Below, one piece after another: positions 1-7,961 of a stretch of DNA of 64,000 nucleotides. Location of the stretch: assembly GCA_963728655.1 (NCBI GenBank), contig CAVSLD010000004.1, positions 124,001 through 188,000 of the forward strand, written 5' to 3'. A model generated the notes under the pieces. That model made no database searches, was not told where the DNA came from, and was given only the letters and a program-made list of their open reading frames with translations. Positions within the stretch are counted from its first letter, which is position 1; the number at the start of each line of letters is the position of its first letter. The translations under genes were made by a program, and so were the position numbers. The DNA comes from Iamia sp963728655 (GTDB taxonomy: Bacteria > Actinomycetota > Acidimicrobiia > Acidimicrobiales > Iamiaceae).

Positions 1-545
1 GCGTTCATCACCACCGGGAACCCGGCGGCCATGGCGTACTGGCCGGTGGCGCTGTCGTAGACGAGCTTCGCCATCCGCGTCATGTTGCTGGGGTTGGTCT
101 CGGGCACGCTGGTCTCGTTGTCGAGCTTCTTGTGCGACGCCACGTAGACGGTGTCGCCCACCGCGACCACGTCCTGCTTGGTGGTGCCGCGGACGTCGAT
201 GGTGGTGCCGGTGGGCACCCAGGCGCCGCCGGTGCGCTTGAAGACGGCGACGTCGGCGTCCGGGCTGCCGCCCGAGCTGGGCGGGCCGGTGCGGAGCATG
301 GCCGCGAACCAGGACCCGGCGTGGAACCACACCTTGCTCTGGGACATGGTGACGGTGGCGAGGCTGCCCTCCACGTAGGCCTGGCTCTCCTCACCGGCGT
401 CGCCGGCCAGGGCCCCGGCCGGGGTGGCGGTGCCCGGAGCACCCACCACCGCCCCCAGGGAGACCAGCACCAGCAGGAGGACCACGGCGATCCGTGCCCC
501 CCACCGGTGCGGTCCCGTCGATCGTCGTGCGCTCTCATCGGTCAC
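1..545 (-). CDS. Secreted propeller-like protein, 5' part only (3' end outside window)
   Basis: About 181 codons are visible; the gene runs off the left edge. I chose the GTG at 545 because it has GGGAG upstream and opens the frame homologous to other proteins in this window. The N-terminus has basic residues followed by a hydrophobic run (VVLLLVLVSL) and small residues, so it is probably a secretion signal. The mature part contains KVWFHAGSWFAAML and later FPVVMN. These align with KVWFNDGRWWADLW and FPVVIN in the proteins at 2416-5232 and 31976-34405, so this is a paralogue with the same probable sialidase-like beta-propeller. Binding or enzymatic function is unknown. An overlapping 152-residue reading frame (80-538) is arginine/proline-rich and is a shadow. 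Confidence 0.75.
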   Translation of the reverse strand, partial: MTDESARRSTGPHRWGARIAVVLLLVLVSLGAVVGAPGTATPAGALAGDAGEESQAYVEGSLATVTMSQSKVWFHAGSWFAAMLRTGPPSSGGSPDADVAVFKRTGGAWVPTGTTIDVRGTTKQDVVAVGDTVYVASHKKLDNETSVPETNPSNMTRMAKLVYDSATGQYAMAAGFPVVMN

Positions 546-569
546 AGCCGTCTCCCGTCCCTCTGTCCG

Positions 570-585
570 TGCCGCGATTCCGGCA
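570..585. promoter_or_regulatory. Imperfect palindrome upstream of the 545 start
   Basis: TGCCG-N6-CGGCA lies 25 bp upstream of the GTG at 545, in the promoter zone of the minus-strand secreted protein. It loosely resembles the TACCGCGA palindromes found at 25949 and 27357 (shared CCGCGAT core), but the outer bases differ. It could be an operator or chance. Confidence is low. Confidence 0.25.
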
Positions 586-695
586 CCGAGCGAAGTCTCC
601 GGCGACGCGCCCGGTCCGGCACCACCCCGGAGGGGGAGGCCGCCTACGCCCTTCGCACGATCTGCCGGCGCGGTCGCGCTCCTAGCGTCGCTGCG

Positions 696-1046
696 GTGTC
701 CGCACGCGACGTGACCACCGTGGTCCTCGGTGTCCTCGCCCTGCTGGTGCTCGCCGGTGTGGCCCTGCCCCGCGTGGGTCGGGTCGCCGAGGGCCTCCCC
801 GCCCAGGTGCTGGCCGGCGTCCTGTGCGGTGTGGTCGGAGCCCTCGTCGCCGCCGCGCCCTACGTGGACCTGGTGCCCGACGACCTCGAGAGCGGGCACT
901 GGGCGGCCGCAGCCGCGGTGGCGACCGCCGCGGTCGTGGCCGTCTCGGAGCACCGACGCCGGCGGAGGGCCCGTCAGGTGCCGAGGAGGCGTCTCACGCC
1001 TGGCGCGCCCCGTTCCTCGGCCAAGCGCACGCACAGCGGGCCGTAG
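696..1046 (+). CDS. Small two-helix membrane protein, unknown function
   Basis: A 116-residue frame opening with GTG at 696. Two hydrophobic segments are visible: residues about 8-24 (TVVLGVLALLVLAGVAL) and about 38-54 (VLAGVLCGVVGALVAAA). A short acidic loop (VDLVPDDLESGHW) and a third, alanine-rich segment follow, then a basic tail (HRRRRRAR). Composition is typical of a real small actinobacterial membrane protein rather than a shadow frame. No Shine-Dalgarno is evident, so the start is uncertain. The 3' end overlaps the converging gene ending at 974 by 73 bases, which is unusual; the last 25 or so residues look less protein-like. I do not recognise a family. Confidence 0.4.
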   Translation: MSARDVTTVVLGVLALLVLAGVALPRVGRVAEGLPAQVLAGVLCGVVGALVAAAPYVDLVPDDLESGHWAAAAAVATAAVVAVSEHRRRRRARQVPRRRLTPGAPRSSAKRTHSGP

Positions 1047-2410
1047 TGGCCGGGCCGGCCGTCGGCCAGCCGGGCTGACTCCTTGACGGCGCGGTGCACC
1101 CAGCACAGGTGGAAGAGCGGCGCCACCAGCTGGCGGTCGATCGCCAGGAGGCGGCAGTGGTGGTCCACCCACCCCGCGAAGGTGTCGGTGAGCGATGACC
1201 CCTGGACGAGGTGGCGCGCCAGCGAGCGTTCCCGGCCCCGCCCCCGGCGGCGGCCGCTGCGCACCGCGTAGGACCGCATGAGGTGGAAGAGGTCCCACAG
1301 CGGCGGACCGGTGGGGGCGGCCGACTCCCAGTCGAGGATGCGCACGACGCCGTCGACCACCAGCAGGTTCCACGTGCCCATGTCGCCGTGGAACATGACC
1401 GTGGGCACCACGGGCGCCGCCGCGACCACGTCGACCTGGGCCCGGAGCACCGCCTCGACCGCCGCCGAGGGCTGGACGCGGGCGGTGAAGCGGTCGACCA
1501 GCCCGCCCATGGCGGCGGCCAGGTCCACCCCTGGCACGGCCCCGCGGGTGGCCACCCCCACCGCGGCGACGGCCGCCACCGCGTCGGCGGCGTGGCCGCA
1601 GTCGGCGGTCAGGTGGCTGACCTCGAGGAAGGGCCGGCCCTCCAGGCCCTCCTCCACCACCGCGGCGAGGCCACCCACCCGCCCCGCACCGAGCACGGCG
1701 GGCACACGGCGCGCCGCCGCGGGTCCCGACGCCGCCACCTCGCGCAGCCGGCGGTCCTCGTTCTCGAGACGGCCGTTGAAGCGGGGGTGCTGGGTGACCT
1801 TGACGACCAGCCTTCGTCCTCCGCCGGGGCCGGGGCGGAGGTGGGCCACGGACTTCTGGGACGGGTAGGCCCCGGGGGTGGTGAGGCTCCACCTGCCGTC
1901 ACCGCCCCACCCCGCCCGGACCCCCAGGGCCACGAGCCAGTCCGGGGGGCGCGCCGCCGGCCCGCGACGGCAGGCGACCACGCCGGTGGCGGTCGCCGGT
2001 GGTCGCGACCGGGGCAGGCGGTCCCAGCGGCGGACCGGGAACCCGTGGGACCGCAGCAGGTGCTCGCGGCGCGGCGTCCGCCGCCCGGGGAGCCACAGCG
2101 AGCCCTGCGGACCGCAGCAGCGCGCCACCCAGCGCAGGGCCTCGCCGTCGACCGCCGCGGCCTCGTCGGGGCCGACCACGACGAGGTCGGCGGGCGAGGG
2201 CAGCCCACCGACCCGACCCACCCGTCGCACGCTGGCCCCGAGCTCGGTCAGCCACGCCTCCACGCCGGGCGCGACGGTGCCGACGACGAGGGCGCGCGCC
2301 GGGGCGGGGTCGTCGAGGAGCAGGTGCCACCGGGGCCGCACCGGGGATCCGGGCCGGTTGTCCGGGGCGTCGACAGGGGGGATCCACGTCCCGTCCACCG
2401 TGCAGTCCAC
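974..2410 (-). CDS. APH-fold phosphotransferase with N-terminal Rossmann-like region
   Basis: 478 residues from a GTG five bases after the stop of the upstream secreted-protein gene, so probably translationally coupled. Residues about 35-140 look like a degenerate Rossmann or methyltransferase-like domain (ALVVGTVAPG, ADLVVVGPDEA). The C-terminal half is an aminoglycoside-phosphotransferase/choline-kinase fold: LVVKVTQ supplies the N-lobe lysine, MFHGDMGTWNLL is the HGDxxxxN catalytic loop and RILDWESA is the metal-binding Asp segment. The same two-part layout is seen in the protein at 14687-16237, making them paralogues within one operon. Known relatives phosphorylate small hydroxylated molecules. 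A sugar or lipid-linked intermediate of the local polysaccharide is the likely substrate, but that is inferred. Confidence 0.75.
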   Translation of the reverse strand: MDCTVDGTWIPPVDAPDNRPGSPVRPRWHLLLDDPAPARALVVGTVAPGVEAWLTELGASVRRVGRVGGLPSPADLVVVGPDEAAAVDGEALRWVARCCGPQGSLWLPGRRTPRREHLLRSHGFPVRRWDRLPRSRPPATATGVVACRRGPAARPPDWLVALGVRAGWGGDGRWSLTTPGAYPSQKSVAHLRPGPGGGRRLVVKVTQHPRFNGRLENEDRRLREVAASGPAAARRVPAVLGAGRVGGLAAVVEEGLEGRPFLEVSHLTADCGHAADAVAAVAAVGVATRGAVPGVDLAAAMGGLVDRFTARVQPSAAVEAVLRAQVDVVAAAPVVPTVMFHGDMGTWNLLVVDGVVRILDWESAAPTGPPLWDLFHLMRSYAVRSGRRRGRGRERSLARHLVQGSSLTDTFAGWVDHHCRLLAIDRQLVAPLFHLCWVHRAVKESARLADGRPGHYGPLCVRLAEERGAPGVRRLLGT

Positions 2411-2415
2411 CTCGC

Positions 2416-5232
2416 TCAGGGGACGACGACGAGCTGGGGGGCGGGTCCGGCCTCGCGGCTGGCGAAGAGGCCGCTGTCGCTGGAGAGGCCGCTGAGGGCG
2501 AGCGACACCGCACCGTTGCCGGTCACCGCCGCCGTCACGTCGACCTCGACCCAGGACCCCGACGACGCCGACGCGCTGATCTGGCCCAGCGGCGCGCCCA
2601 CCGCCGGCGCGTTGGCCCACGTGATCGTGCCCTCACCCCACGACGACCCGGTCCGGCTCACCACCCCACCGTCCCGGCTGGCATCGGTCACCCACAGCCG
2701 CAGGCGCGCCGACTGCGGCGCCCCCGACAGACCCGCCACCGCGAAGCGCACGTAGCTCACGTACTCGGGCGACCCCGTCCGGGTCCGCAGGTACGACTCG
2801 GTCCCGTAGTTCCTCGTCGCACTGGTCGACTTCACCACCGCGTCGGCCTCGGCCCCGAAGGTCACCGACGTCCCTGGAGGCGGCGGCGGCGGCGCGGCCG
2901 ACACCGCGATCGTCCGCGTCGCGCTCGACGTCCCCCCCGGCCCCGTCACCGTCAACCGCGCCGTGAAGGACCCCGCCCCCGCGTACCGGTGGGTCACCGA
3001 CGCCGCCGACGACGACGCCGACCCGTCCCCGAAGTCCCACACCCGCGACGACACCGACCCCGACGACGTGTCCGCGAACGCCACGTCCAACGGCGCCGTC
3101 CCCGACACCGGCGACGCCGTGAACGACGCCACCGGCGCCCCCGGCGGAGGAGGCGGCGGCGGCGACCCGCCGGTCTCCACGACGAGCTGGGGGGCGGGTC
3201 CGGCCTCGCGGCTGGCGAAGAGGCCGCTGTCGCTGGAGAGGCCGCTGAGGGCGAGCGACACCGCACCGTTGCCGGTCACCGCCGCCGTCACGTCGACCTC
3301 GACCCAGGACCCCGACGACGCCGACGCGCTGATCTGGCCCAGCGGCGCGCCCACCGCCGGCGCGTTGGCCCACGTGATCGTGCCCTCACCCCACGACGAC
3401 CCGGTCCGGCTCACCACCCCACCGTCCCGGCTGGCATCGGTCACCCACAGCCGCAGGCGCGCCGACTGCGGCGCCCCCGACAGACCCGCCACCGCGAAGC
3501 GCACGTAGCTCACGTACTCGGGCGACCCCGTCCGGGTCCGCAGGTACGACTCGGTCCCGTAGTTCCTCGTCGCACTGGTCGACTTCACCACCGCGTCGGC
3601 CTCGGCCCCGAAGGTCACCGACGTCCCCGGAGGCGGCGGCGGCGGCGCGGCCGACACCGCGATCGTCCGCGTCGCGCTCGACGTCCCCCCCGGCCCCGTC
3701 ACCGTCAACCGCGCCGTGAAGGACCCCGCCCCCGCGTACCGGTGGGTCACCGACGCCGCCGACGACGACGCCGACCCGTCCCCGAAGTCCCACACCCGCG
3801 ACGACACCGACCCCGACGACGTGTCCGCGAACGCCACGTCCAACGGCGCCGTCCCCGACACCGGCGACGCCGTGAACGACGCCACCGGCGCCCCCGGCGG
3901 AGGAGGCGGCGGCGGCGACCCGCCGCCCAGCGGGTCGAAGTGGGTCCAGTACTGGCGGGTGGAGTCGTTGGAGGCCAGCACCACCAGCCCGGTCGTGCTG
4001 TCGACCGACTGCTTGGTGGTGGTGGCGTTGTTGATGTCGCTGGAGCTGGCGTCGGTGAGGACGGGCGTGCCCTTGCCGGTCGGGAAGGTGAGGGCCCCGA
4101 GCGGGGCCGTCTTCTCGTAGATCGAGCCCCCGGACTGGCCCGAGGTGGCGAACATGTGGGCGACACCGGCCTGGCGGTCGACCGCGACCACGGGACGGGT
4201 GTGGCCGTCGCTGCCGGTGCCGAAGGTGTGGCTCGTCCAGGCGCCGGTGAGCGGGTTGCGGTCCAGCAGGTGCACCAGCGGGTTGCTGCCGCTCAGGCTG
4301 GTCTTCACCGCGGCGAGGATCCGGCCGTCCTGGTCGGCCACGCTGGCCAGGTTGATGTGGTCGTCGGCCGCACTGGGCCCCGTGTAGGCGACCTCCGGGG
4401 CGCTCCAGGTGCCTGCGGGGTCGCTGTCGGTGCGGTGGGCGAAGTACATCGTGTCGCGGTCCTGGTTGCTCCACATCACCCCGATCTGGTCCGGGCTGTA
4501 GGCGATGAGGCTGGAGATGTCGTCGCTGCTGACGGTGGTGCCGCCGGTGGGCACCACGAAGGGCGTCCCCCACGTCTGGCCGCCGACCGACGAGACGCTC
4601 ACCATGACCTGCTTGTCCTGGGTCCACGTGGCCCAGAGGCGCCCGGTGCTGTCCTTGTCGATCACCAGGGTCTCGGTGCGGGCGTCGTTGATCACCACCG
4701 GGAACCCCGGGTCGAGCGTGTAGGTGTGGGTGGCGTGGCTGTAGCTGAGCCGGCGCAGCAGCGCGGGCTGGCCCGTGGCGGTCGTCGAGGACCCCTCGGC
4801 GAAGCGGTGGGTGGCCACGTAGAGCTTGCTCCCGTCCCACAGCACGTCGGCGCGGGCGCTGGTGCGGGTGTCGAGGGTGGTCGCGGTGGGCACCCAGGTC
4901 TCCGCGGCGGTGTCGAGCCAGTGGATGACGTGGTCCCCCGCGGCGGCGTCCCAGAGGTCGGCCCACCAGCGGCCGTCGTTGAACCACACCTTGCTCTCGG
5001 GCTTGGAGCCGCTGGGCGACCCCGAGTCGCCCGTGAACGACGGGCCCTCCCAGCCGATGTCACCGGGCTCGGCCGCGAGCGCGGGGTCCGCCGCGGCACC
5101 GGCCGCCGCCCCTGCGTCGAGGGCGGCGGCCGACACCGGACCGTGGCCCACCGGCACCAGCAGGCAGGCGAGGAGGGCGGCGAGGACGACCCGCCGTCGT
5201 CGGGGTGGGCGCGGTGTGCTCAGGACGGACAT
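2416..5232 (-). CDS. Secreted beta-propeller protein with duplicated PKD-DNRLRE modules
   Basis: 938 residues; ATG at 5232 has GGAGAG upstream and overlaps the preceding gene by 13 bases. An N-terminal signal peptide (basic residues, then VLAALLACLLVPVG) leads to a sialidase-like propeller region of about 400 residues with recurring D-x-D/W motifs (SNQDRDTMYFAH, SAPEVAY). The C-terminal half is two tandem 251-residue modules. Each has a proline spacer, a PKD domain (VWDFGDGSA), and a DNRLRE/CBM96-like adhesion domain (NYGTESYLRTRTG, YVRFAV). The modules are nearly identical in DNA. PKD and DNRLRE domains are known from secreted carbohydrate-binding or surface proteins. It sits inside the polysaccharide operon and probably acts outside the cell on, or attached to, that polymer. 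No catalytic motif was recognised. Confidence 0.8.
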   Translation of the reverse strand: MSVLSTPRPPRRRRVVLAALLACLLVPVGHGPVSAAALDAGAAAGAAADPALAAEPGDIGWEGPSFTGDSGSPSGSKPESKVWFNDGRWWADLWDAAAGDHVIHWLDTAAETWVPTATTLDTRTSARADVLWDGSKLYVATHRFAEGSSTTATGQPALLRRLSYSHATHTYTLDPGFPVVINDARTETLVIDKDSTGRLWATWTQDKQVMVSVSSVGGQTWGTPFVVPTGGTTVSSDDISSLIAYSPDQIGVMWSNQDRDTMYFAHRTDSDPAGTWSAPEVAYTGPSAADDHINLASVADQDGRILAAVKTSLSGSNPLVHLLDRNPLTGAWTSHTFGTGSDGHTRPVVAVDRQAGVAHMFATSGQSGGSIYEKTAPLGALTFPTGKGTPVLTDASSSDINNATTTKQSVDSTTGLVVLASNDSTRQYWTHFDPLGGGSPPPPPPPGAPVASFTASPVSGTAPLDVAFADTSSGSVSSRVWDFGDGSASSSAASVTHRYAGAGSFTARLTVTGPGGTSSATRTIAVSAAPPPPPPGTSVTFGAEADAVVKSTSATRNYGTESYLRTRTGSPEYVSYVRFAVAGLSGAPQSARLRLWVTDASRDGGVVSRTGSSWGEGTITWANAPAVGAPLGQISASASSGSWVEVDVTAAVTGNGAVSLALSGLSSDSGLFASREAGPAPQLVVETGGSPPPPPPPGAPVASFTASPVSGTAPLDVAFADTSSGSVSSRVWDFGDGSASSSAASVTHRYAGAGSFTARLTVTGPGGTSSATRTIAVSAAPPPPPPGTSVTFGAEADAVVKSTSATRNYGTESYLRTRTGSPEYVSYVRFAVAGLSGAPQSARLRLWVTDASRDGGVVSRTGSSWGEGTITWANAPAVGAPLGQISASASSGSWVEVDVTAAVTGNGAVSLALSGLSSDSGLFASREAGPAPQLVVVP
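2428..3926 (-). repeat. Near-perfect 753-bp tandem duplication (PKD + DNRLRE module)
   Basis: Copy A (about 2428-3173) and copy B (about 3181-3926) are offset by exactly 753 bp (251 codons) and keep frame. In about 745 aligned bases I found only one difference (CCTGG versus CCCGG before the glycine/proline spacer). Silent positions are as conserved as replacement ones, so the duplication is very recent or kept alike by gene conversion. Confidence 0.9.
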
Positions 5233-6783
5233 GGCAGTGCCCTCTCTCCGGGGGGACCCGGTGCGGGATCCGGTGCGGCCGGGGCGCGCACCGACCCCAT
5301 GGCGGCCGCCAGGGCGGCGAGCAGCCAGAAGTAGCGGACGTAGGCGAGGTGCAGGAACAGCCCGGTGGTCAGGTAGACGACCACGGCGAGGGCGTAGCCG
5401 GTCGCCAGGCCGGCCACGTCCGGGCGTCGGGCCCGGTGGGCCCGGCGGGTGGCGGCCAGGGGGCCGAGGATGCTGGCCACCACGCCGGCGAAGGCCACCA
5501 GGCCGAGGACGCCCGACTCGGCGGCCAGCCCGAGGTAGAGGTTGTGGGCCTCGCGGTCGACCCCCACGATGCGCGCCGGCGCCCTGGCGGCGGGCCTCGT
5601 CCTGGAAGTAGGAGGGGAACAGGCCCGGCCCCACACCCACCACCGGGTGCTGGGCGAACACCGCCAGGGCGGCCTTGGCCTCCGTGGCCCGGTTGGTGAA
5701 CGAGCCGTCGGGGCCCGGGGCGGCCATGGGGTCCAGCTCGGCGGCGGGGTCCCCGGTCGACCCGCCGGCGGTGACCACCGTCGAGGTGCGGGAGACGTAG
5801 AGGGGGGCGAAGCCGACCAGCCCCACCACCGCGAGGGCGGCGACGACCAGCGCGGCGCGGCGCGGCACCCACCGCAGCGCCACCGCCACCAGGCCGGCGA
5901 GGAGCAGACCGACGGCGGCCCCCCGGGAGTAGGTCAGCACGATGCCGGTGGCGATGCCGACGATGCCGACCGCCCCCACGAGTCGGCCCCCGACGGTCCG
6001 GTCCGTGGCCGCGAGGGCGATGGCCAGGGGCAGGACCACGGCCAGGGTCTGGGCCCAGCGGTTCTGCTCGCCGATGGGCCCGGCGTGGCGGGCCTCGCCC
6101 TGCCCGGTCACGTCGTCGCGGCCGACCACGGCCTGGCTCACCTGGGCGAAGCCGAGGTGGTCGTCGTCCTCGGTGCCGGTGAGCATCTGCACGAGCGAGA
6201 GCGCGCTCAGCAGGGTCGCCAGCACCACGAGGACGAGCGCGGCCTGGCGGAGCATGCGGGCCCCCTCGGCGGCCACCGCGACCAGGAGGAAGAGGGCCAG
6301 TCCCTCGGTGGCGAAGGTGGCCACCGTCGCGAGGGAGGTCTCGGGGTCGCGGCTGGCGAGGGCGCCGACGACCTGGACCAGCAGCAGGGCGACCACCCAC
6401 GGGGTGGCGACGGGCAGGACCAGCGGCTGGCCGCGGACGATGGTGCGGTGGGCCACCGTGACCGCCAGGAGCAGCGGGATGACCCCGGCGGCGATGCCCG
6501 GCACGCCGTGCTGGGTCGTGACGACCACGACGGCGTTGGAGTAGAGGAGGGCGACGGCCAGCAGCGTCGCCAGTGGGGGCCGGTCGGCGATCAGGAGCCC
6601 CACCAGCACGGCGCCGAGGCCGAGGACCAGGAGGGGCCGCCCCACCGCGGCGGCGCCGAGGGCGCCGGCCACCGCCACCACGACCGCGGCGGCGAGGACC
6701 CGGCGCGACGTCCCCGGCGCCGACGACGCCGCCGGCGGCGCGGGCCGGGCGGCCGGCCGCGTCGCACCGGTCGGCGCCGTCAC
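5220..6783 (-). CDS. O-antigen ligase/polymerase-like membrane protein (one apparent frameshift)
   Basis: Starts at GTG 6783 in a GTGA overlap with the GT2 gene. About a dozen hydrophobic segments follow an Ala/Pro-rich N-terminus. The family signature regions are visible: TYSRGAAVGLLLAGL in the middle, then HPVVGVGPGLFPSYF and EAHNLYLGLAAESGVLGL near the C-terminus, typical of Wzy_C/O-antigen ligase proteins. The frame breaks near 5580-5600, where one extra base in a GC-only tract separates FPSYFQDEARRQ from ARIVGVDREAHNLY; removing one G restores a continuous product of about 520 residues. This is the operon's only Wzy-like protein, so it probably polymerises or ligates lipid-linked repeat units at the outer face of the membrane. 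Confidence 0.75.
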
Positions 6784-7961
6784 CGTGCCGCCTCGGGGTC
6801 GCGGGGGGTCGGGCCCTCGGTCCGGCGTGGGTCCCAGCGGTCGATGCGGCGGCCCCGCAGCAGGTTGGTGGCGGCGACCAGCCCGGCCCCGTTCACCAGG
6901 CAGAAGTACCCCGCCAACCCGCAGGGCCGGGTCCGTCCGAGACGGCTTCGGGGTGCGACCAGCCCGACCAGGGCCGGTCCGTACAGGGCGGCCTGGGCCA
7001 CCGTGGCGACCCGGTAGGCGCGCCCCCTCCGCCAGCAGAGCGGGGCGGCGACGGCCAGGGCGAGGAGGGGGACGCCCATCAGGCGCCGCAGGACCTTGTG
7101 GTGCAGCAGCTGCACGGCGTAGAAGCCGTGGCGTCGGGGGTCGAGGAGGGCTCGGCGCAGGGCGACGGCCTGCAGGCCGCGGGTCATCACCCGGACCTTG
7201 CGCGACGCCTCGTCCCGGGTGGACCCCGCCACCGGCTCCCACACGACCGCGTCGGGCGCGAAGACCAGCCGGGCCCCCTGGGCGATGACGCCCGTCGAGG
7301 TGGTGAAGTCGTCGGTCACGCCGGAGGGCACCGTCTCGACCAGCTCGCGCCGGACGGCGTACAGGGCGCCGGTCGCGCTGATGACGTTGCCGCCCCGGCT
7401 CTCGGCCGCCTTCAGGGCGCGGTCGAGGTCCCAGTAGCGCCGCTCGCCGGTGGCGGTGCCGTCGGCGTCGACGCCGTCGGGTGGCAGGTAGCGCTGGTCG
7501 CCGGCGACGCCGCCGACCTGGGGGTCGGCGAAGGGGCGGACGAGGGTGGCGACGGTGGCGGGGGTGAAGAGGCTGTTGGCGTCGGTGAAGACCACGACCT
7601 CGCCGGAGGCGACGGCCAGGGCGGCGTTGAGGGCCTCGGCCTTGCCCACCTGGCCCAGCTCGAGGAGGTGGGCCTCCGGGGCCTCGGCCCGGACCACCGC
7701 CGCCGTCGCGTCGCGGGATCCGTCCGAGGCCACGACGACCTCGAGGCGGTCCGGGGGGTAGTCGCTGGCGAGCACCGTGCGCAGCTTGGGCCCGATCACC
7801 GCCTCCTCGTCGCGGGCGGCCACGACGACCGACACGGTGGGCACCACCGGGCCCTCGCGGTGGGGTCGGGGACGGAGGCGGGCCCGGGTCAGCACCGCCG
7901 CGGGGAAGACGAGGTAGGTCTCCACCAGGCCGGCCACCGCGAGCCAGAAGACCGCGATCAC
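6780..7961 (-). CDS. Glycosyltransferase family 2, membrane-associated
   Basis: 393 residues; GTG at 7961 overlaps the upstream stop as GTGA. A first hydrophobic helix (VFWLAVAGLVETYLVF) precedes a GT-A domain: TVSVVVAARDEEAVI, VVASDGSRDAT, VVFTDANSLF (the DxD-like metal/nucleotide motif), then the acceptor region SATGALYAVRRELVE and GVTDDFTTSTG. The C-terminus carries more hydrophobic helices. The layout resembles processive-type or PgaC/cellulose-synthase-like GT2 enzymes, although a Q/RxxRW motif is not clear. It probably transfers a sugar from a nucleotide donor to a lipid-linked chain on the cytoplasmic side. Confidence 0.85.
   Translation of the reverse strand: MIAVFWLAVAGLVETYLVFPAAVLTRARLRPRPHREGPVVPTVSVVVAARDEEAVIGPKLRTVLASDYPPDRLEVVVASDGSRDATAAVVRAEAPEAHLLELGQVGKAEALNAALAVASGEVVVFTDANSLFTPATVATLVRPFADPQVGGVAGDQRYLPPDGVDADGTATGERRYWDLDRALKAAESRGGNVISATGALYAVRRELVETVPSGVTDDFTTSTGVIAQGARLVFAPDAVVWEPVAGSTRDEASRKVRVMTRGLQAVALRRALLDPRRHGFYAVQLLHHKVLRRLMGVPLLALAVAAPLCWRRGRAYRVATVAQAALYGPALVGLVAPRSRLGRTRPCGLAGYFCLVNGAGLVAATNLLRGRRIDRWDPRRTEGPTPRDPEAAR

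Noticed and set aside
1999..5334. Open frame of 1111 codons on the plus strand
   Set aside because: It is antisense to the PKD-DNRLRE gene, is almost entirely Arg/Pro/His/Gly and repeats exactly where the real gene repeats. It is a shadow frame caused by high GC.
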